Shown in pieces: positions 25,001-35,879 of a stretch of DNA of 64,000 nucleotides. Position numbers and translations under genes: made by a program. Source of the DNA: Watersipora subatra (lineage: Eukaryota; Bryozoa; Gymnolaemata; Cheilostomatida; Watersiporidae); contig NC_088712.1 in assembly GCF_963576615.1 (NCBI RefSeq), forward strand, positions 18,995,452 to 19,059,451, read 5' to 3'. The stretch's first letter is position 1. Every line of letters begins with the position of its first letter. Below the pieces are notes generated by a model. The model was not told the DNA's origin, searched no databases, and saw only the letters and a program-made list of their open reading frames with translations.

Positions 25001-25151
25001 TTATGACAAAATAAACAATGTCTAAATGCCTCTGACAATGTGCACTCAACTCTAACTGCTCTCTATCTGTGATTATTTTGGTACTAAATTTTTTATAGCT
25101 TCATGTTAGTAAGATAGCTTTTTTAGTACATGAAGAAATTGCCTTACTAAT
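22042..25151. other. No supported gene
   Basis: A 97-codon minus-strand frame at 22972-23265 has a cysteine cluster (CLAHCHTCRKVCTVC) but no recognisable fold and no matching splice context. A short diverged tandem duplication (CTTCCTCCT blocks) lies at 22480-22620. A run of AATAAGCAA-type short repeats lies near 24610. Otherwise AT-rich and featureless. Confidence 0.4.
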
Positions 25152-25878
25152 TTAACTCTTTCACTGCTATCCAGGTACAAATTTAGCTATCGACCTACTG
25201 TTAGCCATTTTACTGAAAGTTGCTGATTTCGCTTTATGATATGTATACAATTTTTTCAACTTGAATCTCCATCTAAGAATATTTTTGTTATTCATGTTCT
25301 GTTGCCAACATGTGAAAAATAGTGCTATGCAAAAATTCAATGTCTTTATTATTTTCATTGCTAAAACTTTGTGAAGCTTCGATCGCTACCAAGGTAAAAC
25401 TATCCTTTTCAATGTTTCTTACTCTTGCAAAACTATTACTTTGAGCACCATCGTAATCAGTTCTGCCTCTTTAATTATCTGTGTAATCACTAACACTTAA
25501 ATATGAATCAGCTATAACTTCATCAACAAAAGTAATTCTCTGTTTTTTAGCTCGGGATCTTGGGCTAGAATATCGAGTTACTTACAAAAGCCATAATAAT
25601 ACTAAATTGTTCATACCTCAAAAGGAAAAAATGTTTGTTTTCAAGTTGGAAATTACAAAACTAAAAGTTAGCAGTGCTTTGTGAAATTGAGCTAAATTTA
25701 TAAATAAATCTTTGGACAGTACTTTCCGTTCAATGAAAATCATAAAGATTGTTGGTTATGTTGTCAACAAATAATAAAATTAGGCTTCTCCGCAACTGCT
25801 GAGAAATTTGCAACAATGTACATATGGCAGTTGACCATGGATTTTGCATAAATTTGCATATGACAGTAAAACAATTAA
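25152..25878 (-). repeat. TTAA-type MITE family 1, inverted copy
   Basis: 727 bp between TTAA sites, reading as family 1 on the minus strand. The left edge TTAACTCTTTCACTGC is the reverse complement of the family right end, and GATATGTATACAATTTTTTCAA is the complement of the conserved TATTGTATACATATC block. Only 20 bp separate it from a plus-strand copy. Confidence 0.75.
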
Positions 25879-25898
25879 AACACAGCTTTAGAGCCCTC

Positions 25899-26594
25899 TT
25901 AAACCTGTCACTGCCGTATGCGCATTTATGCTAAATCTTTGGTTGACTACTGTATGCGCATTTCGCGACTTTTCCAGCAATTGCTTGGTAGCTTAATTTT
26001 ATTATTTGTTGACAACCTAATCAGCAAACTTTAAGACTTTTATGATATTGATATAGTGTTGTCAGAATGTTCATCTATACAATTAGCTTCAAATAATGAA
26101 ACGATTTCGAATTTTTTGTTTTGGGAGTTTTCAACTTAAAAATAGACATATTTTTGACCATTAAACTATTTAGTGATATTATAACTTTTGAAAGTGCCTC
26201 CCAAGTTAAAATGAAGAGCTGCTTATGTTGATGACATTATGGTTTATTTAGATTTTAATGATTACACAAATAATGAGAATGGCTGTGCTGACTTTGATGG
26301 TGGTGAAAGTAATTGTTTTGTACGAATAACAAACATTTTAAAGGAATGTTATAGCTTCGTAGCGAACGCAGTTTGTCATAGCTTTAGTAACGCGCATGAT
26401 ATAGATGCATTAAATAATTTTTTGCATAGCGCTGTTTGTTAACAGGTTGAAAACATGAAATGCGTTACAAAATTGTTTTAGATAAGGTTTGAAGTTAAAA
26501 ATACATTTCATGCACAAAAATGGCAATTTTTAGCAATATGGCCGGCAGTAGTACGAAAGCTAAATATGTACATGCATGGCAGTGAAAGTGTTAA
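25899..26594 (+). repeat. TTAA-type MITE family 1, complete copy
   Basis: 696 bp between TTAA sites; left end TTAAACCTGTCACTGCCGTA, right end CATGGCAGTGAAAGTGTTAA, giving a clear terminal inverted repeat (CACTGCC/GGCAGTG). A 67-codon frame (DYTNNENGCADFDGGES) is related to the one in the 21363 copy. Confidence 0.78.
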
Positions 26595-26604
26595 AAGGTT
26601 AATG

Positions 26605-26690
26605 GGCTTAGCCAGGATTTGAACCGGGTACCCTCATCACCCAAACAAGAAGTACATTGTATATAACCAGTAGTTCAATTCATAAATATT
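26605..26690 (-). repeat. tRNA-like sequence, probably a SINE head or tRNA relic
   Basis: On the minus strand it ends with a T-arm (ACCCGGTTCAAATCCTGG, with a B-box-like GGTTCAAATCC) followed by TAAGCCC. The 5' acceptor strand does not pair and the D-arm is poor, so it is not a working tRNA. It directly follows a MITE. Confidence 0.4.
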
Positions 26691-27297
26691 GTTGGAAAAT
26701 CTAACTCTTTGGCAGAAAAATCTGATACAACAAATCAGCCAGGGCTAAACCTGAGCATCCTTAATGTATAAAAATCTGATAAACTTTGCTGCTCATATCA
26801 ACTGCAGCAAAAATATACATGTAATTTGATCAGCCTTTTAGCGAGAAGACAACCACAAATGATAACAATGTGCAACTGGCTTGTAAGCATTATTCAATTT
26901 AGCAAAAGCAATAAACAAGTTCAGTAAAAGTAGCAAATTATTTCGCTACTTTTTATTCAAAACTCCCTCAATATATACAAATTTTCACATTATTAACCTA
27001 CTAATATATACAACAATTTCATGTGACAAAATAAATATTTACTGAGTGCTACCCCTCTCTTATTGCCTGTAACATATTCAAAATATTTAATATTTCTGAG
27101 TCCTAATTTAATACCAAGTTTACAATTGTAAATTGGGAATTTAGAGCATTGCACATAATTAATATTTAGTATTAGTTAATTTTTCACTTGCATTACAATC
27201 ATATAATACCTACCGATTAATGAGTCATTTTAGTTTTTTTGCAATAGCTTGATAATATAGTTTGTTAATTTATTGAAGGAAGTAGATAAAATATTAA
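26691..27297. other. No gene seen
   Basis: AT-rich spacer without supported features. Confidence 0.4.
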
Positions 27298-27477
27298 AAA
27301 ACTGTTACAACTGGAAGTGAAATTTCTAGTAAAACATCCTCTAGAAGAAAAATTTTACTGGTTTACGCAGTTATTTAGAAACCGTTTTTTGTAAAAAGAG
27401 TCATAAAGACGTTAGTATTTTAGCTGCTAGGGTTTCTGACACACCCTATGCAATGCCGAAATAACCACCGCCATGAT
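27298..27477 (+). repeat. MITE family 3, 3' fragment
   Basis: Shares GTTTACGC..GTTA.TTAGAAAC and TTCTGACACACCCTA with the full copies at 1957-2629 and 63328-63857. Its right end abuts the TTAA start of the next family-1 MITE. Confidence 0.55.
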
Positions 27478-27830
27478 TTAACCCTTTTGCTTCCAAAGAC
27501 GCATTTATGCATTTTCTAGGGTCGAGTGCCACAGACGCATAATTGCGACTTTCCCGGTATTTGTGTAGTAACTTCATTTTATTAATTGTTGACAACATAA
27601 CCCACGGTCTTTAGAGCTTTCAAGATATTGACAACATTTTTCAAAGATATCTTTATAAAACTAGCTTAAAATAAAAAAGAAATTTTAAACTTTTGTTTGA
27701 GAGCTATCAACCTAAAAACGATTTCGATTTAGATTTTTGTGATTACACAAATAATTAAAGTAGCGGCAGTGACTCTGATAGTGGTAAGAGTAACAGTTTT
27801 GTCCGAGTAAGGAACATTGTTGAGGATCGT
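27478..27830 (+). repeat. MITE family 1, left half, split by the BEL/Pao insertion
   Basis: Starts TTAACCCTTTTGCTTCCAAA and runs collinearly with the other family-1 copies through GTAAGGAACATTGTTGAGG. It then stops at ATCGT where the LTR begins. The right half resumes at 35626-35879 with CTTAGCTAAGTATCGATCGC, the expected continuation. Confidence 0.85.
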
Positions 27831-28338
27831 TGTAGAGTTTTTTGGAAACTCTAGGTTTTGAATTCACTCAGGATTTTAAGAGAGACGATTTCACTGGTTA
27901 AGTGTGCAGTTCACAATCTTTATTTTTACCGTGAAACCTGAAATAACATTTCAGTACCATTTCTAAACCAGCTTGCAAAGCACAATAATTATGAATGCAA
28001 TAAAGTATGAAAAGTTACAGTACAATAGCAATTAAAAGTACTGAACATCAAATGAAAAGTGACAAGAAACAACATAACATGGTATTATAAAATAAAATAG
28101 CATATGCAACTAACCTGTAATCTCTAATAAATAATCCTTTAGTAATTGACAATTGAATAATTAAGAGTAATTATTTAAATCTGGCTGCCTTCTACAGAAG
28201 TTAGAAAATGTCACGCTATGAGTTGAGTAAAACCTTAGCTTATGACTCAACGCCGGCAACTATCATTGGTCATCACGTATTAGGCCAATTTGACTTGGCC
28301 TCAACTCTAGGAATGCTAAACTAATAAAATTTTCTACA
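27831..28338 (-). repeat. BEL/Pao 3' LTR
   Basis: 508 bp, nearly identical to 35117-35625. On the minus strand it begins TGTAGAAAATTTTATTAG directly after a short purine run (GATGGGAG), a plausible polypurine tract. Confidence 0.92.
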
Positions 28339-28558
28339 CTCCCATCTAAATTTCTTAAATTTATTGTAATAGGCCTTCATAGTTTTTGTTTGTTTTTGGT
28401 TTATTGATTGTTGATTAATTCACACTAAATTATGGAAAATGAATAATCTTACATGATATATAGTTTCTAATCTAAGTACTCAGCAAAACTATTACACTGT
28501 GTACTGACCTCTGCAGAACAGTTGGTGGGTGCATGGGTAAACCTTTTTTATCAAGAAA

Positions 28559-28876
28559 TCAGTTCCCTATTTTGATTTTTAGGTTGCGCACCAAGCCGTC
28601 TGAGCCTGAAATAGTTTCAGTCACTCTACCTAGCTTCCAATCATTTCTAGCTGCCTGGTTGTCTTTGACAATGACAATGTCTCCTACTTTGACATTTGGT
28701 CTCGTCCTTGTCCATTTTTGACGGATTGTTATGCTGTTTAGATACTCCGTTTTCCATGTTTTCCAGAACTCTTCTGCTGCTGCTTGGGCTATCTTCCACC
28801 GTTTGCTGCTATAAAAATCATCTTCGGTGAAGTTTCCAGGCGGTGATGCCAGTAATGATTGACTTTTCATGGTCAA
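28559..28876 (-). pseudogene. BEL/Pao polyprotein: C-terminal DUF5641-like domain
   Basis: Contains RRPN-like TRPNVKVGDIVIVKDNQ and W-K-L-G-R-V, the established signature of the domain that follows integrase in BEL/Pao and ends near the 3' LTR. The frame ends in TGA at 28559-28561, and a family-like sequence continues in frame beyond it, so the TGA is probably a nonsense change. Confidence 0.8.
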
Positions 28877-28929
28877 GATATGATTAGGCGTAATCTTATG
28901 ATCCTTGGGATCGCTTGTCGAGGTGGCGG

Positions 28930-29280
28930 TCAGGGCCTACTGTTGATGATATTCCCTGCTTCATAGAAAAAAGTTCTTAGGGTTTTGGTGTCTAGTTTGT
29001 TTTTCAGCTTAAAGGTCATTGCATTGAGTACTGCTTTAACCAAACAAATCATTCTTTCCATGGCTCCTCCTTGATGACTTGCCTCAGGTGAGTTGAATTT
29101 GAAATGAATGCGGTTCTCTAGCAAGTATTGCTTAGTTTCCTTACTGGTTATCTCTAATTGCTTTTCAATCTCATTCTTTGCTCCAACAAAATTAGTTCCA
29201 TTGTCACAATATATTGTTTGAACGGGCCCTCTTAAGGCCATAAAGCATCTCAGGGCTTGTATTAAAGTGTCTGCATTCAT
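28930..29280 (-). pseudogene. BEL/Pao integrase core, second half
   Basis: Carries Y-C-D-N-G-T-N-F-V-G (second catalytic Asp) and QGGAMERMI (catalytic Glu) of the DDE core. Frame breaks separate it from the first half and from the tail domain. Confidence 0.85.
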
Positions 29281-29308
29281 GTCGTCTAAGACCTCTATAT
29301 GAACTGCT

Positions 29309-29991
29309 TTAGAGTAGAGACAGGTTATCAGAAGTCCCCCATCTTTTCAGATCTGTGCGCTTGTCCTTCACGTAATAAGGTCCAAAAGTGTTGATTCCAA
29401 TGTTTGTGAATGGAGGAGTAGCCTCCATCCTTTCCTTGGGGAGTTCTCCCATAAGTTGTGTCTCTGGTGCCTTTCTTAGTGTAGCACAGCCTACACACTG
29501 GTTAAGCACGCGCTTTACCACACCACTTCCATTTACCATCCATATTCCAGCATATCTAATTGCTACGAGTGTACTTCTCCTTCCTAAATGTGATATTTGT
29601 TTATGGTAATACACTGTCAAAAGATATGCTAGGTGAGAGTTTTAGGAATGATGATAGGGTATTTCTGCTGATAACTCAGTGTTGAAGCACTGGTTCTCCC
29701 ACCAACACGAACTATACCTTCATCATCAATCTTAGGGTTGAGCTTGATGAGAGACTTCTCCTTCTCCTTCATAGGATAACTCTCTGCTTGCGCCATCTTT
29801 AAGATAAGTGCTTCAGCCTCTTTCAGATCATTGGTTTTCAACTCTTTGTACATCCACTGTTTCTGTTTGACAAAGCTCTTTAGCAATGCTATGCTGTGCA
29901 CTAGTTTCTTCCAACTACTGAATCGAGTGAATTTTCTCATTATGCTTGGTGTGTTGAAAGTAGCCATGGTAACTAGTCCCTTTTTTCGCAC
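29309..29991 (-). pseudogene. BEL/Pao integrase zinc finger and first half of the core
   Basis: Two overlapping frames. 29629-29991 is the RNase H to integrase connector. After a frameshift near 29632, 29309-29620 holds H-x3-H-like YYHKQISHLGRR, C-V-G-C, and then GINTFGPYY, where the first catalytic Asp of the family pattern (GxDxFGP) is replaced by Asn (codon AAC). Integrase activity is therefore not expected. Confidence 0.82.
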
Positions 29992-30084
29992 TTCTGTGTC
30001 AGATTCATTAACTGTTGTGTTGACCCAATTTTGCTTATTGAAATCTAGCGCAACGGGGTCTCTGAGAAAGGGGGGCCCATTCCA

Positions 30085-30564
30085 TCACATGTCATTATCA
30101 ATGATTTCTTTAGCACTTATTCTACGAGAAGCTATGTCTGCTGGATTGAATTCTGTTGGAACGTAATTCCATTGTTTGGGTTCAGTTGTCTTCCTAATTT
30201 CACTTACCCTGTTGGCAACATACAGATGAAACTTTCTGACATCATTGGATATGTACCCCAGCACTATTTGAGAATCACTCCAGAAAGTTTCTTTGTCTAC
30301 ACTAAGCTTTAACTCCTTCCTTAGCACATTGGCGAGGCGAGTTGCAGTTACAGCTCCCTGCAACTCAAGCCTAGGAATAGTGGGCTTTTTTAGTGGGGCT
30401 ACTCGTGATTTGGCTAAGATCAGGTTGTACAAAATTTTTCTACTGTCATTAACCTGTTTAATATATGAGCAAGCTCCATAACCATTCAGACTTGCATCAC
30501 TGAAGTGATGCAATTCAGTGCTCATTATGTTGGTTTCTGTTTTGAAACATCGTGGTATGCTCAA
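30085..30564 (-). pseudogene. BEL/Pao RNase H domain
   Basis: HHFSDASLNGYGA has the first catalytic Asp, PRLELQGA the Glu, and FWSDSQIVLGYI the second Asp of RNase H. A TAG at 30601-30603 separates it from the reverse transcriptase frame, and a TGA at 30085-30087 separates it from the integrase part. Confidence 0.87.
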
Positions 30565-30600
30565 TGCTGTTAGATTGGTTATTTCAGTTCTCCAATCTTC

Positions 30601-31770
30601 CTATTTTTGTTTGTCATCTGAACACATGAGTTGGTCCCATAGTTGTTCTGAGGCAACTACTTTCTGGAGAATTTGCTTTCCTTTCAAAACCAAAGGTGAA
30701 ATGAGCCCCATAGGGTCGTAAATTTGAGCTATGGTTGAGAGTGCGCCTCTTTTAGTTGATGGTTTGTTTTGTAGTTCTGGGATGCCAAAGTGAAAGGTGT
30801 CAGTCTCTAAGCACCATTTCATTCCAAGCGTTCGTTCACTAGGAAGTGTTTCTGTGAGTAAGTCTATAGCTTTAGTAAATTCACCACGCTCAGAAATAGG
30901 TACTGTGGCTAGTACTTCCTTGTTATTAGAGAGAAATTTGTGTAGTCCTATGTTCCCTTTTGAGCACATTTCTCTTAAGGCTGTGATTAGGCCTTTAGCA
31001 TCTTCAGCAGTAGCAACGCTTGTTACACCATCGTCGACATAAAATTCATTCTGTAGAAACTTTGAGGCAAGTGGTGAGAGGGACTTGTAGTCATTGGCTA
31101 ACCTTCGCAATCCAAAGGTTGCCACCCCCGGTGATGATGTTGCACCAAACAGATGGACATTCATTTTAAACTCTTTGACCTCACCCCCATCATTCATCCA
31201 CAGAAATCGTAAGTAGTCTCTGTGCTCCGGAACTACCAGAAAATTGTAGTACATTTGCTGAATGTTGCATGTTATTGCTACAGGCTCTCGTCGAAATCTG
31301 ATTAGTATGCCAAGTAAGGAGTTGATGTGATCTGGTCCAGGTAATAGCATGTCATTTAGTGAGACTCCATCGAACTTGGAACTAGCGTCAAAGACCACTC
31401 AAATTTTTCGTTTCTGTTCATGTCTGACGCCAAAATGAGGCATGTACCATACTTGAGCCTCCCCAGCAGCCGATTTTGCCTCTTCAGCATGCCCTGCCTT
31501 GATCAGGTTGTTCATAAATGTTGTGTATTCGCATTTGTATTTGAAATCTTTGGAGAACTTTCTCAGCAAGATGTGTAGACGATGTTCAGTTTGTTTCTTG
31601 TTATTGGGTAATATAGGTAATGGTGATTTGAATGGCAAAGGCATGACATAATTTCCAGCTGCATTCTGCTGAATTGATGTCTCTAAAATTTTTGTAAATT
31701 TGACATTGTTTTGAGATAAGTATGAATCCTCATTTGTGTCTTGGAAGTCTCTTTCCAGAATATTTAGCAA
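30601..31770 (-). pseudogene. BEL/Pao reverse transcriptase
   Basis: Two in-frame segments joined at a TGA (31399-31401) that sits exactly in the conserved R-V-V-F-D-A-S motif of Pao reverse transcriptases. Other motifs: TCNIQQMYYN, LFGATSSPGVA and FYVDDGVTSV with the Y-V-D-D active site at about 31025-31045. Reverse transcription role is by family knowledge. The active site residues are intact but the frame is interrupted. Confidence 0.92.
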
Positions 31771-31820
31771 CCGTACATCTTTGGACGTGTCTGCTTTATA
31801 GGCTGTTTTTTTCTAGATTT

Positions 31821-32519
31821 TTAGATGGTTTCTAGTGTACCTCCACACATAGTCCACCCAAATAGTGTTCTTACTCCATAGGCTTTGCCCATTTTTCCAT
31901 TAATTGCTGGTCTTGTTTCTAAAGGCTGAATTACTCCGGTGGAGTTCATTCCTATTAGAAGTCCAACTGGTATGTCCATCAAGGGTGGGAATTGTGTTGC
32001 TATGTTCTTTAGGTGGTCTAGTCTAGCAGCCTTTTCTTTAGTGGGTAACTGATTTCTGTCACAATATATGTATTCACGCATGTAGGCACTAATATGTGCA
32101 TAGCTATTTGTTAAATAACCACGCAGCATAATGTCATCAAATCTTTCGATGTCTTCAGTTACTGGTCCGTTAATGGTGTGTATAGTGACGTTTTTCTCTG
32201 TTTCACTAGTTCTCACTTTTAATGTTGCTACTACATCCTTTGATACATAACATGCGTCCGACATGTTGTCAAGAAGAGCGTAAATTAGCATTTCACAACC
32301 TGTGCCTGCTGAGATATAAACAGGTACAGCCATGCTTATTAAATTGTTCGCTTCTGTTATTTGAGATTTCAGTACCTTAGTGGTACTGTGAGCTTTCATT
32401 GTTTTTTGTGGCTTTGTTTCAGCATCAGCCGGATTAGATCCACCAGTGTTTGAAGTTGCCTTGCCATACTGGTAGTTGGAGTCGTGATTAGCCGTGGCAT
32501 GTCCTTTTTTACATTTCAT
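31821..32519 (-). pseudogene. BEL/Pao aspartic protease region (DUF1758/A17-like)
   Basis: Region with YALLDNMSDACYVSKDV, the position of the family D-T/S-x-S-D active-site turn, here with Asn after the Asp. It continues to the GVRTLFGWTMCG block typical of this family just before reverse transcriptase. Ends at a TAA and the next part lies in another frame. Confidence 0.8.
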
Positions 32520-32740
32520 ACAACTTATCTTCTTATCACAATCCTTCGATCGGTTGCCATGCCCTAAACATTTGAAACATAGTCCATTCTTTCGAATAAG
32601 TTCTTCCTTTTCTGGTTTGGACCTTTTTTGGAGACGGTAACAGTCTGCAGTGTTGTGGTTAGTTGATTTGCAACAAATACATTCCTTCTTTTGTTCAATG
32701 GAAGCTGCAAAACTTTTAATGGCTCTGTTTTTTGTGCTAT
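32520..32740 (-). pseudogene. BEL/Pao gag zinc knuckles
   Basis: Three Cys-rich motifs in one frame: C-I-C-C-...-H-N-T-A-D-C, CFKCLGHGNRSKDC (a CCHC knuckle) and CMKCKKGH. They connect to the protease frame. An indel near 32741 separates them from upstream gag. Confidence 0.8.
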
Positions 32741-34362
32741 TTATGTTATATTTATTTTTTGTGGTTTATCACTCTGATTATATTTGCTTGGTTTATGACT
32801 CAGTGATATCATTGTTTGTGATATTGGAAGTGTCATGATGTGAGCTTCTTCATTGATAAATTCTGCAAATTCTTTGAAGTCTGGAGAAGTTTTGTTAGCC
32901 GAGTCAGCTTTTGCTACTACTCTTATCCATTTAAGCCTTAGCCACTCAGGAAGCTTTTCCACCATCCTTTCATTTTCAATGCAATCGTTGAGAACTTGCA
33001 GCGTTTTAACACACTGCATGGCACTCCTTAAATGACTCAAAAAATCTCCAAAGTCTCTCAGGCCTAGTCCATCTTTGGAAGCAATTTTTGGCCACTTGTC
33101 CAGCTTCATTCTGAAAGACCGAGCTATGTTTTGTTCATTTCCATACCGGCTTTTTAAAGTTGTTCTAGCTGCCAGATAGGCATCATTTGTGTTTGTGCTG
33201 AAACGTCCTTCAACACATAACTTGGCTTCTCCTTTCAGAAATCTTTTGAGATGTCGAAGTCTGTAGCTACCCTCTATATGTTCAGCACAAAAGTAGGAAT
33301 CCAGGTCTACTTCTCAATCATTGAATTCTAAGACATTTCCTTCAAATACACTGGGTTCTACGGATTTATGTGAACTTCTAAATGTTGCTGTCAGGCAGGC
33401 TGCTAGTTGTTCTACAACTGATAGTTCTGACTTTGTGGTGTCAGAAGTAGACATGGTACTTTTTGACTTATCTGGTAGAGCTCTGGTTGGGTTTCTTCTG
33501 CTCTCAACATTCACACCTATCTGCTCAGTAACTCTAGCTACTTTTCTGCATGATTGTGCTTGTTCTTGTTCTATTCTGGTTGTGTTGTGTCTGTCTCCTT
33601 CAATAGATGGCAACTCAGGTTCCTTTGTTTGGTTGACAGCTCTGTTAATTTGTTCTACGCTATGCATTACAGAGGATGTTGATGAATAGTTAGAGCTAGA
33701 TTCTCTCTCTCTCTTACCATATCCTCAAACAGCCTTGCTTGTTCTTCTATTTCTCTGTTGGCTTCAGCAATTTTCTGTTGAGCTTCCCGCAGTTGCAATT
33801 CTTCAAGCGTTTCCATGTGTTCCTCTACTGAATCTTTCAGAGAATTAGCTGTGATCACAAGGCCATCATACATGGGATTTATTTTTTCTATCATTTTATT
33901 TGGTGCCATATCAGTACTACATAGAGCGACTAATTCATTATACATATCATGAGTCTCGATAATTCTAGCTTCAACATTGTCACAAATTTCATACAATGTG
34001 TCAATAGAAGTTTCTCTTATTACATTATGCTGGACCTTATCAATAAGTTTTTACTGAGCCATGATTTGTTTGGTTAGTTTAAGGTTTAACTCAGAAATTC
34101 GGCTTTCTCTCCCAATGTTAGAAAGTTTTACCTTTCGTCGCAAGCGCATGCTTTCGCCGACTACACTGGAAGTGAGAGCGCTATTGAATTCCCTATCATT
34201 ATTTGAATTGGCTATTTCCTGTGTTTCATTAGAAGTCAAGTTTTCATTACTGTCATCTATTGAATCTATGTTTAGAATATCATTATGCTCACCATCAGTG
34301 TCGTCAGTATGCAGCATCGTGGAAGCGTCCCCAACCTCAGACATGCTGACATAAATGGCCAA
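32741..34362 (-). pseudogene. BEL/Pao gag
   Basis: Starts at the ATG at 34362, the first good frame after the leader. It is broken by TAA at 34051-34053, a shift at the CT/GA dinucleotide run at about 33702-33713, and TGA at 33314-33316 (in a position reading F-N-D-stop-E-V). Upstream part is coiled coil (ELQLREAQQKIAEANREIEE). The downstream part resembles the DUF1759 gag domain of BEL elements (LRDFGDFLSHLRSAM). Confidence 0.8.
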
Positions 34363-34679
34363 AAGCGTGCTGTTTAAAGAAATCGCCGACGTGAGTCACA
34401 AGCTACAGGTTGCCAGAAGATAGGTACATATATAACAAAGTTAAAATGAAAACTGCATGACAATAATACCTAAATCTAAAATAACCAATTGTATGTATAT
34501 TAGTAAAATGCTAGTTTAAATTAATGGTTCTATTCAGATACTCACAGTTGACTTTTGCTAAGATGTAATGCAGGCATAGATCTTGATGTCTAAAATGAAA
34601 ATGAGTTAATCTTAGTGTTTGTAGTTCAGTTCAAGTGGTTTTTTTCACTTTGGCTGGTATGTATGTTTCTGGTATACCT

Positions 34680-35085
34680 CACGTGTTTTCTACACTGTTA
34701 ACTGGGTGGAGTTATCTTTTCTTGTAGTTCGAGAACAGCTCTTGTGTTGTCTACACTGGGGCTGACTGGAGTTATCTTCTCTTTATAAATTCGGAACAGC
34801 TCTTGTGTTGCCTACACTGTGGCTGACTGAAGTTATCTTTCCTTTATAGGTCCGGAACAGCTCTTGTGTTGTCTACACTGTGGCTGACTGGATTTATCTT
34901 GTCAATATAGGTCCAGAACAGCTCTTGTGTTGCCTACACTGTGGCTGACTGGAGTTATCTTTTCTTGAATGGGTCCAGCACAGCTCTTGTGTTGCCTACA
35001 CTGTGGCTGACTGGAGTTATCTTGTTTTTATAGGTCCGGAACAGCTCTTGTGTTGTCTACACTGTGGCTGACTGGATTATCAATT
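34680..35085 (-). repeat. Tandem repeats (about 61 bp x 7) in the BEL/Pao leader
   Basis: Units contain ACAGCTCTTGTGTTG, CTACACTGTGGCTGACTGGA and a variable CTTTATAGGTCCGGA part. They lie between the 5' LTR and gag and have no open frame. Confidence 0.93.
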
Positions 35086-35116
35086 GTCCTCACAGTTGAT
35101 TAGAGGAAGGTTTCAC

Positions 35117-35625
35117 TGTAGAGCTTTTTGGAAACTCTAGATTTTGAATTCACTCAGGATTTTAAGAGAGACGATTTCACTAGTTAAGTGTGCGGTTCAC
35201 AATCTTTATTTTTACCGTGAAACCTGGAATAACATTTCAGTACCATTTCTATACCAACTTGCAAAGCACAATAATTATGAATTTAATAAAGTATGAAAAG
35301 TTACAGTACAATAGCAAGTAAAAGTACTGAACATTAAATGAAAAGTGACAAGAAACAACATAACATGGTATTATAAAATAAAATAGCATATGCAACTAAC
35401 CTGTAATCTCTAATAAATAATCCTTTAGTAATTGACAATTGAATAATTAAGAGTAATTATTCAAATCTGGCTGCCTTCTACAGAAATTAGAAAACGTCAC
35501 GCTATGAGTTGAGTAAAACCTTAGCTTATGACTCAACGCCGGCAACTATCATTGGTCATCACGTATTAGGCCAATTTGACTTGGCCTCAACTCCAGAAAT
35601 GCTAAACTAATAAAATTTTCCTACA
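35117..35625 (-). repeat. BEL/Pao 5' LTR
   Basis: 509 bp partner of 27831-28338, followed by the ACCGT copy of the target duplication. No canonical tRNA primer-binding site starting TGG was found right after it on the minus strand. Confidence 0.92.
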
Positions 35626-35879
35626 ACCGTCTTAGCTAAGTATCGATCGCTTCACCTAGCTTTATCATTGCACAATGTATAAATACATTAAATTTTTTGC
35701 ATAGCAGTGTTAGTTAAAATGTTGGCAAAATAAAATATGTTACAAAAAATGATATAGATAAAGTTTAAGTTGAAAAAGTATTGTATACATATCATGAAGC
35801 AATATTGGCAGTATTCGGTGAAATGGATGGCACTAGGCCGATAGCTAAACTAGTACATAAATGACAGTGAAAGGATTAA
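35626..35879 (+). repeat. MITE family 1, right half
   Basis: Continuation of 27478-27830 after the retrotransposon. Contains TATTGTATACATATCATGAA and ends with ATGACAGTGAAAGGATTAA, the family right terminus. Confidence 0.85.

Larger units (their letters stand above)
27831..35625 (-). mobile_element. BEL/Pao LTR retrotransposon, degenerate
   Basis: 7.8-kb element on the minus strand bounded by LTRs that begin TGTAG and end CTACA (plus-strand view). 5-bp flanks ATCGT (27826-27830) and ACCGT (35626-35630) are a target duplication with one mismatch. Order on the minus strand: LTR, leader with tandem repeats, gag, zinc knuckles, A17-type protease, reverse transcriptase, RNase H, integrase, DUF5641-type tail, LTR. 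That gene order and the DUF1759/DUF1758/peptidase A17 flavour are those of BEL/Pao. Several stops and frameshifts break the polyprotein, so it cannot move on its own. The LTRs differ at roughly 15 of about 508 positions, meaning an insertion of moderate age. Confidence 0.93.

Noticed and set aside
26605..26690. Functional tRNA gene on the minus strand
   Set aside because: Only the T arm and 3' acceptor strand look right; the 5' half does not pair.
33321..33689. 122-codon plus frame opposite gag
   Set aside because: Antisense shadow of the BEL/Pao gag region; Ser/Leu/Cys-rich and without motifs.
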